A DNA stretch of 64,000 nt from Flavobacterium sp. TAB 87 (GTDB lineage Bacteria; Bacteroidota; Bacteroidia; Flavobacteriales; Flavobacteriaceae), in NCBI RefSeq assembly GCF_001529295.1, contig NZ_LLWK01000036.1, positions 186,001-250,000 on the forward strand, written 5' to 3'. Below the pieces are notes generated by a model. It saw only the letters and a program-made list of their open reading frames with translations, searched no databases and was not told the origin of the DNA. A program made the translations under genes and the position numbers. This document shows, piece after piece, positions 55,577-64,000 of this stretch (position 1 is its first letter; every line of letters starts with the position of its first letter).

Positions 55577-58500
55577 TTAAAAAGTTAAATTAAGTCCGAT
55601 TGAATTTGTCATTACAACTGGATAACCGCTACCACGTCCCGAAGGAGCTTCTGGATCCCATCCTTTTAAATAATCTGTAACGGTAAATAAATTATCGGCA
55701 CTATAGTACACTCTAAGGCGCGCAATTTTCCAGTTACTTAATATTTCTGATGGAACATTGTATCCAATTTGCAGATTTTTCATTCTCAAATAATCGGTAC
55801 TTCTTAACCAGTAGCTTGTTGTTGAATTCTGTGGCATACTTGGACCATAAATGTTGTCAATAAGCCTTGGCACACTTGTATTTGGATTTTCTGGAGTCCA
55901 ACGATTCATCCATAATGCTGATGGTTTCTGACCGTCTCCATTTACCGCACCCACTGCATCAAAATCCATATATCCATAACCTCCCGTTGCACCTTGAAAA
56001 AGAGCCATGAAGTCAAAGTTTTTATAGCCAGCCGTTAAATTAAAACCGAAATTTAAAGAAGGTATTGAATTGCCTAATAAAACTCGATCATCAGCATCAA
56101 CTTTACCGTCACCGTTTGAATCTACATAACGTAAATCTCCTGGTTTAATTTGATTGCCATATAATGTGTTGGTCGGATACGCATCAATATCAGCTTGACT
56201 TTGGTGTAAACCATCTGTTTTATAACCGTACCAAGAGTCAACAGATTGTCCTAATTGACGAATTTTACGCCCAGCAATAATCATGTCTGTTCCTGCAAGT
56301 TCTACTAATTCATTTTTATTATATGCGATATTTCCACCAAAGCCAAAATCTACTTCGCCAAATTTATCTGAATAATTAAGACTCACTTCAATACCTTGAT
56401 TATCTAGTTTACCAACGTTGTCGTAGAATTTCTCTAAAGCAAACTCATTGGGCGCTGGTACTTGCATGATAATACCTTCGGTACTTTTTTTATACCAGTC
56501 AACAGTTAAATCTAATTTGCGGAAAAACCTAGCATCTAAACCGACACCATAACTTGTTGTTTTTTCCCAAATTAATGCTCCATTTTTAGCATTTACAATC
56601 GCTGCTCCAGAATTTATGATACTATTAAACGGATAATCTTGACCGAGTCCTAAAGTTGGAATAGTAGGATAATAAGAATCTTGACCATCATTTGATAATG
56701 CATCTTGGTTACCCAATTGTCCCCATGAAACTCTAACTTTCAAATCATTTACCGAATTTTTAGCACCTTCGAAGAACGCCTCTTCAGAGATACGCCATCC
56801 TGCTGAAAACGACGGGAACGTACCTACTCTGTTTTCTTTTGCAAAACGAGACGAAGCATCTGATCTTAAATTAGCTTCAAACAAATAACGGCCCATGTAA
56901 TCGTAATTAATACGTCCGAACCACGAAACCATATTCAGTTCACGTGTATATCCTGTATTTTTCATTCCGTTTGTAGATCCTGCATCTAAGTTAGGAAGTT
57001 CTGTACTCGGAAAATTTTCACGATAAGCTGTCGTTCTTTTATAATCATAAGCTTCAGTATGATAGCCTGCTAAAGCAGATACATTGTGAACCTCATTGAA
57101 GGTATTGAAGTAATTTGCCGTTAAATCAAATGTATTACGGGTACTTGATCGTAAATCTTCGGTTAATTTTGTAGGACCTTGGTATTTTGACGCATTGTAC
57201 TGAATCTCTTTGTTCATTTCGGAGTTATCCTCTTCTATATTTCTATGAGAAACTAATGCTTTTACATTAAAGCCCTTAAATATATCTGCTTGCACCGAAC
57301 CAATACCTACAAATGTTTTACGCTGGTAATTCATTTGAGGTCCCATATCCAACCATGCGATTGGGTTACCATCTGAGATTGTTCCATATGTGCCGTCTTC
57401 ATTTTTGTACGGAATCCATGGTGCAATTCTGTTAGTTTGTCTGATAATCTGATCCAATCCTCCTCCTGTGTACGCATTGTTTGGAGCAATGCGATCCATT
57501 TGCGTATACGATAAGTTCATATTGGTAGTTAACCATTTACGAGGAGTAACCGTAAGATTCAGTCGGCCGTTGTACTCATTTTTCCCCGTATGCTTAATAA
57601 TTCCATCCTGTTTTTGATGATTCACAGAACCTCTATATTTAGTAGTCTCTGATCCTCCAGAAATACCAACATTATTTGTCATTACAAATCCAGAACCTTG
57701 ATAAAGCAAATCTTGCCAATCGGTATCCGGATGTCCATAAGGATCAGAACCATTACGAAACAGCTCTAAATCATTGGCGGTAAACTTTGGTGCTTTACCC
57801 ATGTTCCCTAATGCCTCATTATACAAAGTTGCATAGTCATAAGACCCTAGATATTCAGGCAACGTTGTCGGCGATTGCCAGCCTACATCGCTGGTAATGC
57901 TAACCACAGGTTCGCCAGACTTACCTGATTTGGTTGTAATTAAAATGACTCCATTAGCCGCTTTCGAACCGTAAATTGCAGCCGATGCAGCATCTTTAAG
58001 AACAGAAATACTAGCAATATCGTTTGCTTGTACATCGTTTAATGATCCTTCTACCCCATCGATCAATACCATTGGCGAAGCTTGATTTAAGGTGCCTGTA
58101 CCACGAATTCTAATGGATCCGCCATCAGATCCAGGTTGACCCGAAGATTGATTTACCGCTACACCTGGCAACAAACCCGAAAGTCCCGCTGATACACTCG
58201 TTATTGGTCTGCTTTCGAGCATTTCACCACTAACTGTAGCAACAGATCCTGTAAGGTTTACTTTTTTCTGAACCCCAAATCCTACAACAACTACTTCCTC
58301 TAATCGAGCAGCATCTTCTTGCAGCTGCACGTTTATGGATGTTTGTCCGTTAACAGAAATTTCTTTGCTCGTAAAGCCAACATAAGAGACTACCAAAACA
58401 GCATTATTGTTGCTTACCGAAAGAACAAAGTTTCCATCAAAATCAGTTTGCACGCCATTTGTAGTACCTTTTTCTAAAATATTCGCTCCTGGTATTGGCG

Positions 58501-58735
58501 CACCATTGCTATCGGTAACCGTACCTTTTACTTGATTTTGTTGCAGATTAAAATTGTAATAGATTTTGTTAGTTGCACCTCTTAAAGAAGCAGGGTCAAA
58601 GCCGTCTGTGTTTGCAAAAGCAGATAAAGAACAGAATACAACGCCTAGCATCGTTGAACTTTTTAAAATTCGCGGAAGCAATCTGTTCTTATCATTAAAC
58701 ATTTTAAACTCTAGCGAGTATAAACTTTGTTTCAT
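55577..58735 (-). CDS. SusC/RagA family TonB-linked outer-membrane receptor
   Basis: 1052 residues: a signal region (about 1-42), a CarboxypepD_reg-like domain (VKGTVTDSNGAPIPGANILE near residue 68), the TonB box/plug start (LEEVVVVGFGVQKKVNLTGSV near 145), the SusC signature in the plug (IRIRGTGTLNQASPMVLIDGVEG near 207), and a 22-strand barrel. It imports a polymer fragment captured by SusD. Two inverted repeats lie upstream. A start at the ATG for residue 12 is also possible. Confidence 0.95.
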   Translation of the reverse strand: MKQSLYSLEFKMFNDKNRLLPRILKSSTMLGVVFCSLSAFANTDGFDPASLRGATNKIYYNFNLQQNQVKGTVTDSNGAPIPGANILEKGTTNGVQTDFDGNFVLSVSNNNAVLVVSYVGFTSKEISVNGQTSINVQLQEDAARLEEVVVVGFGVQKKVNLTGSVATVSGEMLESRPITSVSAGLSGLLPGVAVNQSSGQPGSDGGSIRIRGTGTLNQASPMVLIDGVEGSLNDVQANDIASISVLKDAASAAIYGSKAANGVILITTKSGKSGEPVVSITSDVGWQSPTTLPEYLGSYDYATLYNEALGNMGKAPKFTANDLELFRNGSDPYGHPDTDWQDLLYQGSGFVMTNNVGISGGSETTKYRGSVNHQKQDGIIKHTGKNEYNGRLNLTVTPRKWLTTNMNLSYTQMDRIAPNNAYTGGGLDQIIRQTNRIAPWIPYKNEDGTYGTISDGNPIAWLDMGPQMNYQRKTFVGIGSVQADIFKGFNVKALVSHRNIEEDNSEMNKEIQYNASKYQGPTKLTEDLRSSTRNTFDLTANYFNTFNEVHNVSALAGYHTEAYDYKRTTAYRENFPSTELPNLDAGSTNGMKNTGYTRELNMVSWFGRINYDYMGRYLFEANLRSDASSRFAKENRVGTFPSFSAGWRISEEAFFEGAKNSVNDLKVRVSWGQLGNQDALSNDGQDSYYPTIPTLGLGQDYPFNSIINSGAAIVNAKNGALIWEKTTSYGVGLDARFFRKLDLTVDWYKKSTEGIIMQVPAPNEFALEKFYDNVGKLDNQGIEVSLNYSDKFGEVDFGFGGNIAYNKNELVELAGTDMIIAGRKIRQLGQSVDSWYGYKTDGLHQSQADIDAYPTNTLYGNQIKPGDLRYVDSNGDGKVDADDRVLLGNSIPSLNFGFNLTAGYKNFDFMALFQGATGGYGYMDFDAVGAVNGDGQKPSALWMNRWTPENPNTSVPRLIDNIYGPSMPQNSTTSYWLRSTDYLRMKNLQIGYNVPSEILSNWKIARLRVYYSADNLFTVTDYLKGWDPEAPSGRGSGYPVVMTNSIGLNLTF

Positions 58736-58806
58736 AAGTTCGTTTGGTTAGTAGTTAATAAAAAGTGTTATTTAGTTTGTATTATTCTTAAATTAATTGC
58801 TCATCG

Positions 58807-58823
58807 ACAATTGAGGCAATTGT
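58807..58823. promoter_or_regulatory. Operator-like inverted repeat upstream of susC
   Basis: ACAATTG, 3-base spacer, CAATTGT: perfect 7-3-7 dyad, 72 bases before the susC ATG. Confidence 0.35.
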
Positions 58824-58958
58824 AGTTTTTGAAAGTATTTTCTTCTATAAAAATAGATTAGAAACAAAATCCATTTAACATAACTTACAGATGTAATTTC
58901 TTAATTCTTGACTAAACTATAAATTTAATTTTAAAAAACAAAGAAAATGCAATAAAAA

Positions 58959-58995
58959 TGTGCACGAACACATAATTAATTTGTTTTCGAGCACA
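58959..58995. repeat. Imperfect inverted repeat upstream of susC
   Basis: TGTGCACGA and TCGAGCACA are complementary except one A-A mismatch and are separated by 19 bases. It could be a hairpin or two half-sites. Confidence 0.3.
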
Positions 58996-59333
58996 TAAAA
59001 ATAGAGAGAGTACTTTTACTCTGCTAAATTTTGAACTATTATTCAAATAATTTTAAATCCTCTTTATCGTTGGTAAAAGGAATTTAAAATTTATAGATGT
59101 ATAATGAAATACAGAACAAATCATTACATACTGAATATCAATTTAGTACGTTACTTTAAAAAAATAAAATTAAAAGTTGGCTAAACTGTATTTTTAAATT
59201 AACTCTAAATTGCTTAACTGTTGTTCTTACACTTGTTTTAAATTTAACAGTATTAAATTTATAAAATTCATCTTTATTTAGATCGAATCATTTTCAAATT
59301 TAAGAACGGCTATATTCGTTGATAAGTACGCAT

Positions 59334-59373
59334 AAAAAAACCTCCAAAGACAAACGAGTCTGGAGGTTTTTTT
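59334..59373 (-). terminator. Terminator of the gene at 59418-59792
   Basis: CCTCC...AGAC / GTCT...GGAGG with a two-base bulge, flanked by A and T runs. On the minus strand it is followed by seven T, 45 bases after the stop. It could also work on the plus strand. Confidence 0.8.
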
Positions 59374-59417
59374 AGTACTAACGAGTGTTAATAAATCTGT
59401 GAGCAGTGCGCGAAAAA

Positions 59418-59792
59418 TTATTTAAAATGATTTTTTACATAAGCTTCTTTTTCAGGATCAGTCATTTTATCCGTTTCTTTTACATCCATTTTAATATCCT
59501 TAAAAAGCACATCAGACTTCAAATAATTATGTAATTCTATTTTTGCATCTGTGGGTCCGAATAAAAGTATGTGTTGATACTTTAACACTACATCTGCAAT
59601 TTTTTTATAATACTGCTCTTGCATTTGTCTTTGCTTATTGTGCATGGTTTTTTCGCTCTTATTTAAAGCTTCATCCTTGTGCTCAAAAGTAAAATCGGAT
59701 ACTATAATGTGGTCGTTTGTTCCGCTGCTTATATCAATTAGATCGGCTGCAACATGATCCATCCATATTCCTAAATTTTTGTGTGTTTCCAT
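59418..59792 (-). CDS. Small conserved protein of unknown function
   Basis: 124 residues, soluble and Lys/Asp/His-rich. The pattern LGIWMDHVAADLIDI at the start and VLKYQHILLFGPTDAKIELHNYL near residue 68 recalls the eRF1-like/host-attachment protein fold (the bacterial and archaeal eRF1-like families), but this is only a weak resemblance. It is followed by a terminator and preceded by two small ORFs on the same strand. Confidence 0.7.
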   Translation of the reverse strand: METHKNLGIWMDHVAADLIDISSGTNDHIIVSDFTFEHKDEALNKSEKTMHNKQRQMQEQYYKKIADVVLKYQHILLFGPTDAKIELHNYLKSDVLFKDIKMDVKETDKMTDPEKEAYVKNHFK

Positions 59793-59958
59793 TATTGTTG
59801 TATTTAATTCGTTCTAAAACTTCTGGCTTTTTGGAAAGTCCTATTTTAGTTGCTTCTAAAAAACAGTATTGGACTTTTTCCAGCAATTGAAACCATATTC
59901 CATTGATAATATGAATAATATAATAGATTTTTTGAAAATTTACTGACACGTATGGCAT
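59734..59958 (-). CDS. Possible small ORF overlapping the gene at 59418
   Basis: 74 codons starting 3 bases after the stop of the open fragment at 59962-60141. The first 60 residues have natural composition (starts MPYVSVNFQKIYYIIHI; contains LEATKIGLSKKPEVLERI). The last part overlaps the next gene in another frame by 59 bases. It may be a real small protein or a decayed one. Confidence 0.3.
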   Translation of the reverse strand: MPYVSVNFQKIYYIIHIINGIWFQLLEKVQYCFLEATKIGLSKKPEVLERIKYNNNGNTQKFRNMDGSCCSRSN

Positions 59959-59961
59959 TTT

Positions 59962-60141
59962 TTAGATAGACTCTGAGTAGCCTAGTTCGTTTAGCATTTT
60001 GATGTTTTTACAGCAATTACTTTTTTGTAGCGTTTGTACCTTTAATTCTTTATCAAAAATTAAATAGGTCTTGCTAATGACAGCACCTTCATCATAACGT
60101 TGCCTAAGATTTGTTAAAGCTATAAAGTTTAAATTTTTTTC
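59962..60141 (-). pseudogene. Open fragment lacking an ATG start
   Basis: 59 open codons after a TAA, ending ESI-stop. It contains NLRQRYDEGAVISKTYLIFD and CCKNIKMLNELGYS. The composition looks coding, but the only ATG is 11 codons before the stop. It could be a truncated gene or start at a non-AUG codon such as the ATA near 60122. Confidence 0.25.
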
Positions 60142-60371
60142 TTATTTTCTGGTTACACAATTATAATTTAAGATTATATAATTTGCTTCATTAAAAAGTA
60201 GTTAAACGATTACTAAATCTTAATCTTTTTAATTTATTTATAAAAAAAAGTAAGTTCATACAAACTACGGAAAGTGGCTTTTCCATAGCACTTATCTAAT
60301 ATTGATCACGATTTATCGATAAAATACGAATCAAATGCCTCCAAATAAATTCTTACAATATATTTAAACAC

Positions 60372-60379
60372 TACATTTG
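60372..60379 (+). promoter_or_regulatory. Promoter -7 box of the response regulator gene
   Basis: TACATTTG matches TAnnTTTG exactly, 18 bases before the ATG at 60398. It overlaps the in-frame upstream TTG and so supports the ATG as the start. Confidence 0.6.
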
Positions 60380-60397
60380 ATTAAATTAATTCAGCCC

Positions 60398-60850
60398 ATG
60401 CCTACTAAAAAAAATTTAAGAATTATACTTACTGATGATGATGAAGATGACCGTTACTTTTTTGCTGAAGCAACAGAAGATTTCGATCTTAATTATCCTA
60501 TTGAATATTGTAAAAATGGTGTTGAGTTAATTAGTCGCTTGAACGACGAAAATTGTGAAACTCCAGACATTATTTTTTTAGATCTAAATATGCCTATTCT
60601 TTCGGGTTTTGAAACGTTAGAAAAAATTAGAGACAACTCTAACTTCAAAGATATTCCAGTGATAGCTATTTATTCCACATCGACATCCGAAGACTGTATC
60701 AAGCTTACATTTGGATTAGGAGCGAACGCTTACATTGTAAAACCAGACGGATTTGATGATTTAAAAAAATTATTAAAAAAAGTAATCAGTATGGATTGGG
60801 AAGAACAAGTAAAATCTTCAGAAATCAAATCTTTTATCATCAAGCTTTAA
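60398..60850 (+). CDS. Single-domain response regulator (Rcp1-like)
   Basis: 150 residues, receiver domain only. The acidic pocket is LTDDDEDDR (residues 11-19), the phosphoacceptor Asp62 in IIFLDLNMPILSG, the switch Ser near 93 and Lys115 in YIVKPDG. There is no output domain, so it probably acts by protein contact. It lies 70 bases before the CheB/CheR/kinase fusion on the same strand and is its likely partner. Confidence 0.93.
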   Translation: MPTKKNLRIILTDDDEDDRYFFAEATEDFDLNYPIEYCKNGVELISRLNDENCETPDIIFLDLNMPILSGFETLEKIRDNSNFKDIPVIAIYSTSTSEDCIKLTFGLGANAYIVKPDGFDDLKKLLKKVISMDWEEQVKSSEIKSFIIKL

Positions 60851-60920
60851 ATTAAGAGAATTGTATTTGTGGCACTGATTTATACTTCTTATTACCTAAA
60901 TTGAATTAACAATAGAAATC

Positions 60921-63900
60921 ATGCAGACAACGCAAAACAAGTTGCCTCTGGCATCGCGCCAAGACTTTCCAATAATTGGTATTGGTGCTTCGGCAGGAGG
61001 TCTAGAAGCTTTTACACAATTTATTGATGCAATTCCCGCTGATTCTGGCATGGCTTATGTTTTTGTGCAGCACCTGCATCCGCAGCACGACAGTATGCTT
61101 ACAGAACTGCTGTCGCGCGTTGCCAAAATTCCAATTAATGAAATTACCGATGACATTCATCTGGCACCCAATAACATTTATGTAATTCCCGAAAATAAAA
61201 TTCTTACCTCTTTTGACGGCGTTTTAAAATTAGACCCGCGATTAAAAAACACCAGAAATCAAGCTATAGATATATTCTTTAGCTCGCTTGCCGAAGTTCA
61301 TCTTAACCTTGCGTATGGCGTTTTACTATCGGGCACTGGATCTGATGGAACAATTGGTCTAGAAGTTATTAAAAAACATGGTGGAACTACTTTTGCACAA
61401 GATTCCAACGCGTCTTTTACTGAAATGCCACAAAATGCAATTAATGCGGGAGTTGTTGATTATGTATTTCCACCTGAAAAAATTGTAGCAAAACTTATTG
61501 AGCTTTTTAAAGTTAAAGAAGCAATTAATACCCAGAACAATGCCAGTGAAGAAATCTTATTTCAGGAAATAATTAAGGTTTTACGTCACCATAGCGGAGT
61601 AGATTTTACCTCTTATAAACAAACTACGATACGCCGCCGTATTGCCAGAAGGATGGCCTTAAATAAAATTATAACGTTAAAAGATTATCTACGAATTCTG
61701 CAAGGAGATAAACTGGCAACTGAAGATTTGTTCAACGACATGCTCATTCCAGTAACGGAATTTTTTAGAGATGTAAAAATATTTCAAACTATCCGAGAAA
61801 AAGTATTGCCCCTAATTTGCACAAAAGCGAGCGAAGAAAATACAATACGTTTTTGGATAGCGGGCTGTTCTACTGGAGAGGAAGCGTATACCTTAGCTAT
61901 TTTGCTTCATGATTATTTGGGAGAAAATTTGGATGGGAAAGAAATTCAAATTTTTGCCTCTGATATTTCTGAACTAGCTATTGCGAAAGCAAGAATTGGT
62001 TTTTACCGAAAATCGCAGCTTAAGAATGTTCCAAAAGCTTTATTGGCCAAATATTTTACCTCCAACACTAATGGTTATAAAATTAAAACTAGAATTAGGA
62101 ATATGTGCGTTTTTGCAGTCCATAATTTTTTAATCGATCCACCTTTTGCCAAAATGGATTTAATTTCTTGTAGAAATGTATTTATATATATGGATTCGTT
62201 TCTGCAAAAAAAATCGCTTACCACTTTTCATTATGCATTAAAAGAAAACGGCTTTTTACTATTAGGAAAATCAGAAACAAATGTGCCAGCAGGCGATCTT
62301 TTTCAACCGTTTGACAAAGCAGGCAAAGTGTATACGCGCAAACAAATTTCTGGCAGATTTGTACATTCCGCAATGACCAATAACGCCACATCTACCACTC
62401 CAAAAGATGCTGTAGCCCGACAAGAAAGCAGCAAAGACGATTTTAGAATAAGTGCCGAAGCAGTTCTTCTTTCGAGATATACGCCAGCAAGTGTAATCGT
62501 AAACGAGCAAATGGATATTGTGCATATTAATGGAACGATTGCCGAATTTATCGAACTCGCAACTGGTAAACCTACCTTTAATTTGCTAAAAATGGCTCGC
62601 AATGGGTTGGCTTTTGAACTGCGTAACGCGTACCATAAGGCCAAGGAAACGGGATTACTCATTGTAAAAGACGGAATTCAGATTGTAAAAAAAGGAATTG
62701 TAAGTGAAGTAACCATCGAAATACAACCTTTATTAAACACCGTCCAACCCCATTTTTTAATAGTATTTTATCAAACGATCTTAAAAAAAATAGATGTTTC
62801 TGAAAGCGATCTTTCAGCCGAAGAAGTTCGAGACAATATCAATTTAAAGCGAGTTAACCAGCTAGAAAGAGAATTAGCAAAAATTCATATTGACGTCAAT
62901 GCCATAAACGAAGAACAAGATGCATCCAACGAAGAGTTGCAAAGTGCAAATGAGGAATTATTAAGTGGTAGCGAAGAACTTCAAAGTCTAAACGAAGAAT
63001 TAGAAACTTCAAAAGAAGAGCTGCAATCGACCAACGAAGAGCTTTTGCAAATCAATCAGGAACTTTTAACAAAACAGCAAGAAATTAATATTTCTAAAAA
63101 TTATACCGAAGCAATCGTGGCGACTCTTAGAGAGCCAATTGTGGTACTAGATACTAATTTAAGAATAAAGAATGTAAACAGAGCTTTTGCTAAAAAATAT
63201 AATATTGCTAAAGACGAAGCAGCTGGAAAATTGATTTATGAAATTCAAAATCATCTTTTTGACAATAATTCGATGCGCGCCATGCTTGAAAAAGTACTGC
63301 CAGAGAAAACGCAGCTCGACGACTATCAAATTTCAGTTAATCTGATGCCTTATGGCGAAAGTATTATGCTGCTAAATGCCCGACAGGTTACGAATGAAAC
63401 TAGTAAAGAACAGCTCATTTTACTTGCTATCGAAGACATTACCGAACGTCGCATTATCGAAAAAAGACTTCAAGTTTTATCTGATGGTTTTGAAAGTAAA
63501 GTCCAAGAACGCACCAAAGATTTACTAACCTCGAATACCGAATTAGAAAGTACAGTGAAAAATTTATACACTGCAAATCTTCAGCTGCAAGAATACGCTT
63601 ATGTTGCCAGTCATGACTTGCAAGAGCCGTTGCGAAAAATATTAATGTTCATTAGCAGACTTTTAGGTATGCAAGAAAATATTTCTGCCGAAGCCTTGGT
63701 TTTACTTGAAAAAATTAGCAAATCATCTATCCGAATGAATACGTTAATTAGAGATTTGCTTGCGTACTCTTATCTGAATAACACTGAGAGAAAAGTAGAA
63801 AGCACTGATTTAAATGTAATTATTAATAACATTTTGGTTGATTTTGAATTGCTTATCGACGAAAATAAACCTGAAATTAAATTAGGAAAACTGCCCATTA

Positions 63901-64000
63901 TTCAGGCGGTTCCCTTACAAATGAATCAGCTATTTTATAATTTAATAAGCAATGCGCTAAAGTTTCATAAAAATGACGGATCAATGCCAAAACTACAGAT
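60921..64000 (+). CDS. CheB-CheR fusion with PAS and histidine kinase domains, cut by window edge
   Basis: 1026 codons are open from the ATG at 60921 to the edge. Order: CheB methylesterase (Ser24 in GIGASAGGLEAF, His51 in QHLHPQH, Asp near 143 in SGTGSDGT), CheR methyltransferase (RRRIARRM near 230, AGCSTGEEAYTLAI near 315, SCRNVFIYM near 415), a Glu-rich coiled coil with repeated NEEL/SEEL heptads near 665-715, a PAS domain, then a HisKA domain (His near 898 in ASHDLQEPLRK) and the start of HATPase (NLISNALKF). A hybrid sensor that may join methylation and phosphorelay signalling. The C-terminus is missing. Confidence 0.93.
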   Translation, partial: MQTTQNKLPLASRQDFPIIGIGASAGGLEAFTQFIDAIPADSGMAYVFVQHLHPQHDSMLTELLSRVAKIPINEITDDIHLAPNNIYVIPENKILTSFDGVLKLDPRLKNTRNQAIDIFFSSLAEVHLNLAYGVLLSGTGSDGTIGLEVIKKHGGTTFAQDSNASFTEMPQNAINAGVVDYVFPPEKIVAKLIELFKVKEAINTQNNASEEILFQEIIKVLRHHSGVDFTSYKQTTIRRRIARRMALNKIITLKDYLRILQGDKLATEDLFNDMLIPVTEFFRDVKIFQTIREKVLPLICTKASEENTIRFWIAGCSTGEEAYTLAILLHDYLGENLDGKEIQIFASDISELAIAKARIGFYRKSQLKNVPKALLAKYFTSNTNGYKIKTRIRNMCVFAVHNFLIDPPFAKMDLISCRNVFIYMDSFLQKKSLTTFHYALKENGFLLLGKSETNVPAGDLFQPFDKAGKVYTRKQISGRFVHSAMTNNATSTTPKDAVARQESSKDDFRISAEAVLLSRYTPASVIVNEQMDIVHINGTIAEFIELATGKPTFNLLKMARNGLAFELRNAYHKAKETGLLIVKDGIQIVKKGIVSEVTIEIQPLLNTVQPHFLIVFYQTILKKIDVSESDLSAEEVRDNINLKRVNQLERELAKIHIDVNAINEEQDASNEELQSANEELLSGSEELQSLNEELETSKEELQSTNEELLQINQELLTKQQEINISKNYTEAIVATLREPIVVLDTNLRIKNVNRAFAKKYNIAKDEAAGKLIYEIQNHLFDNNSMRAMLEKVLPEKTQLDDYQISVNLMPYGESIMLLNARQVTNETSKEQLILLAIEDITERRIIEKRLQVLSDGFESKVQERTKDLLTSNTELESTVKNLYTANLQLQEYAYVASHDLQEPLRKILMFISRLLGMQENISAEALVLLEKISKSSIRMNTLIRDLLAYSYLNNTERKVESTDLNVIINNILVDFELLIDENKPEIKLGKLPIIQAVPLQMNQLFYNLISNALKFHKNDGSMPKLQ

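Larger units (their letters stand above)
58736..59333. other. AT-rich region upstream of susC with two inverted repeats
   Basis: About 600 bases without a gene. It holds ACAATTG-AGG-CAATTGT (58807-58823) and TGTGCACGA/TCGAGCACA (58959-58995). No clear -7 box was found for susC. No sigma/anti-sigma or HTCS regulator gene is adjacent. Confidence 0.5.

Noticed and set aside
62271..62662. Two minus-strand ORFs opposite the CheB-CheR fusion
   Set aside because: The plus-strand fusion is open across this region with recognisable CheR motifs; the others are shadows.

Overview
The window is about 34% GC and reads as a chromosome segment of a Flavobacterium-like member of the Bacteroidota. The signs are a SusC/SusD pair, a TamB/LptD outer-membrane set, the AT-rich base composition, few Shine-Dalgarno sites, and repeated promoters of the Bacteroidota type (-33 TTTG, -7 TAnnTTTG). 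Almost all of it is ordinary core genome. I saw no prophage, insertion sequence or CRISPR array.

Layout. 1-1498: acetyl-CoA synthetase, cut by the left edge. 1960-10096: branched-chain amino acid locus on the minus strand, leuA-leuB followed by ilvD-ilvB-ilvN-ilvC, with a complete-looking transcription attenuator (20-residue Ile/Val leader peptide, antiterminator pairing, terminator) in front of ilvD. 10181-11725: helical protein of unknown function. 12149-12443: three tRNA genes (Ser, Pro, Arg) with their own promoter and terminator. 12683-19184: thiolase, NlpC/P60 hydrolase, DUF2130 coiled-coil protein, agmatine deiminase, OmpA-type porin. 19466-21975: M1 peptidase diverging from a secreted CBM9-like protein. 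22041-28096: small conserved protein, two Fe-S proteins of an electron-transfer pair, an MlaD-type protein and two tandem cell-wall amidases. 28225-31272: LptD and RidA. 31380-34431: GlcNAc-type kinase, gapA, pfkA. 34710-39191: TamB. 39390-45211: tsaD, rsmE, DUF4159, SpoU methyltransferase, AI-2E transporter, class I methyltransferase and a small secreted protein, closely packed. 45194-51867: VanX-like dipeptidase, long acyl-CoA oxidase-type enzyme, and a two-gene GT4/GH130 glycan unit. 52252-53710: GreA-like factor, a structured 0.5-kb intergenic region, and a small alpha/beta hydrolase. 53969-58735: SusD/SusC. 59418-60141: small unknown ORFs. 60398-64000: single-domain response regulator and a CheB-CheR-PAS-histidine kinase fusion that runs off the right edge.

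How the parts work together. The ilv/leu locus supplies most steps of Val/Ile/Leu synthesis (leuC, leuD, ilvA and ilvE are not here) and appears to be controlled by charged Ile/Val tRNA through ribosome stalling. Many of the rest serve the envelope: LptD, TamB, MlaD, amidases, OmpA, NlpC/P60 and the VanX-like enzyme.

The points most worth a second look are the ilv attenuator, the GT4/GH130 pair (possible mannoside polymer metabolism), and the region 52690-53017. The last holds a 37-codon membrane-peptide ORF on the minus strand. On the plus strand there is an unexplained promoter and terminator that would make an overlapping antisense RNA, an arrangement like a type I toxin-antitoxin locus. 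Assignments rest on reading the sequence; no database or folding program was run.
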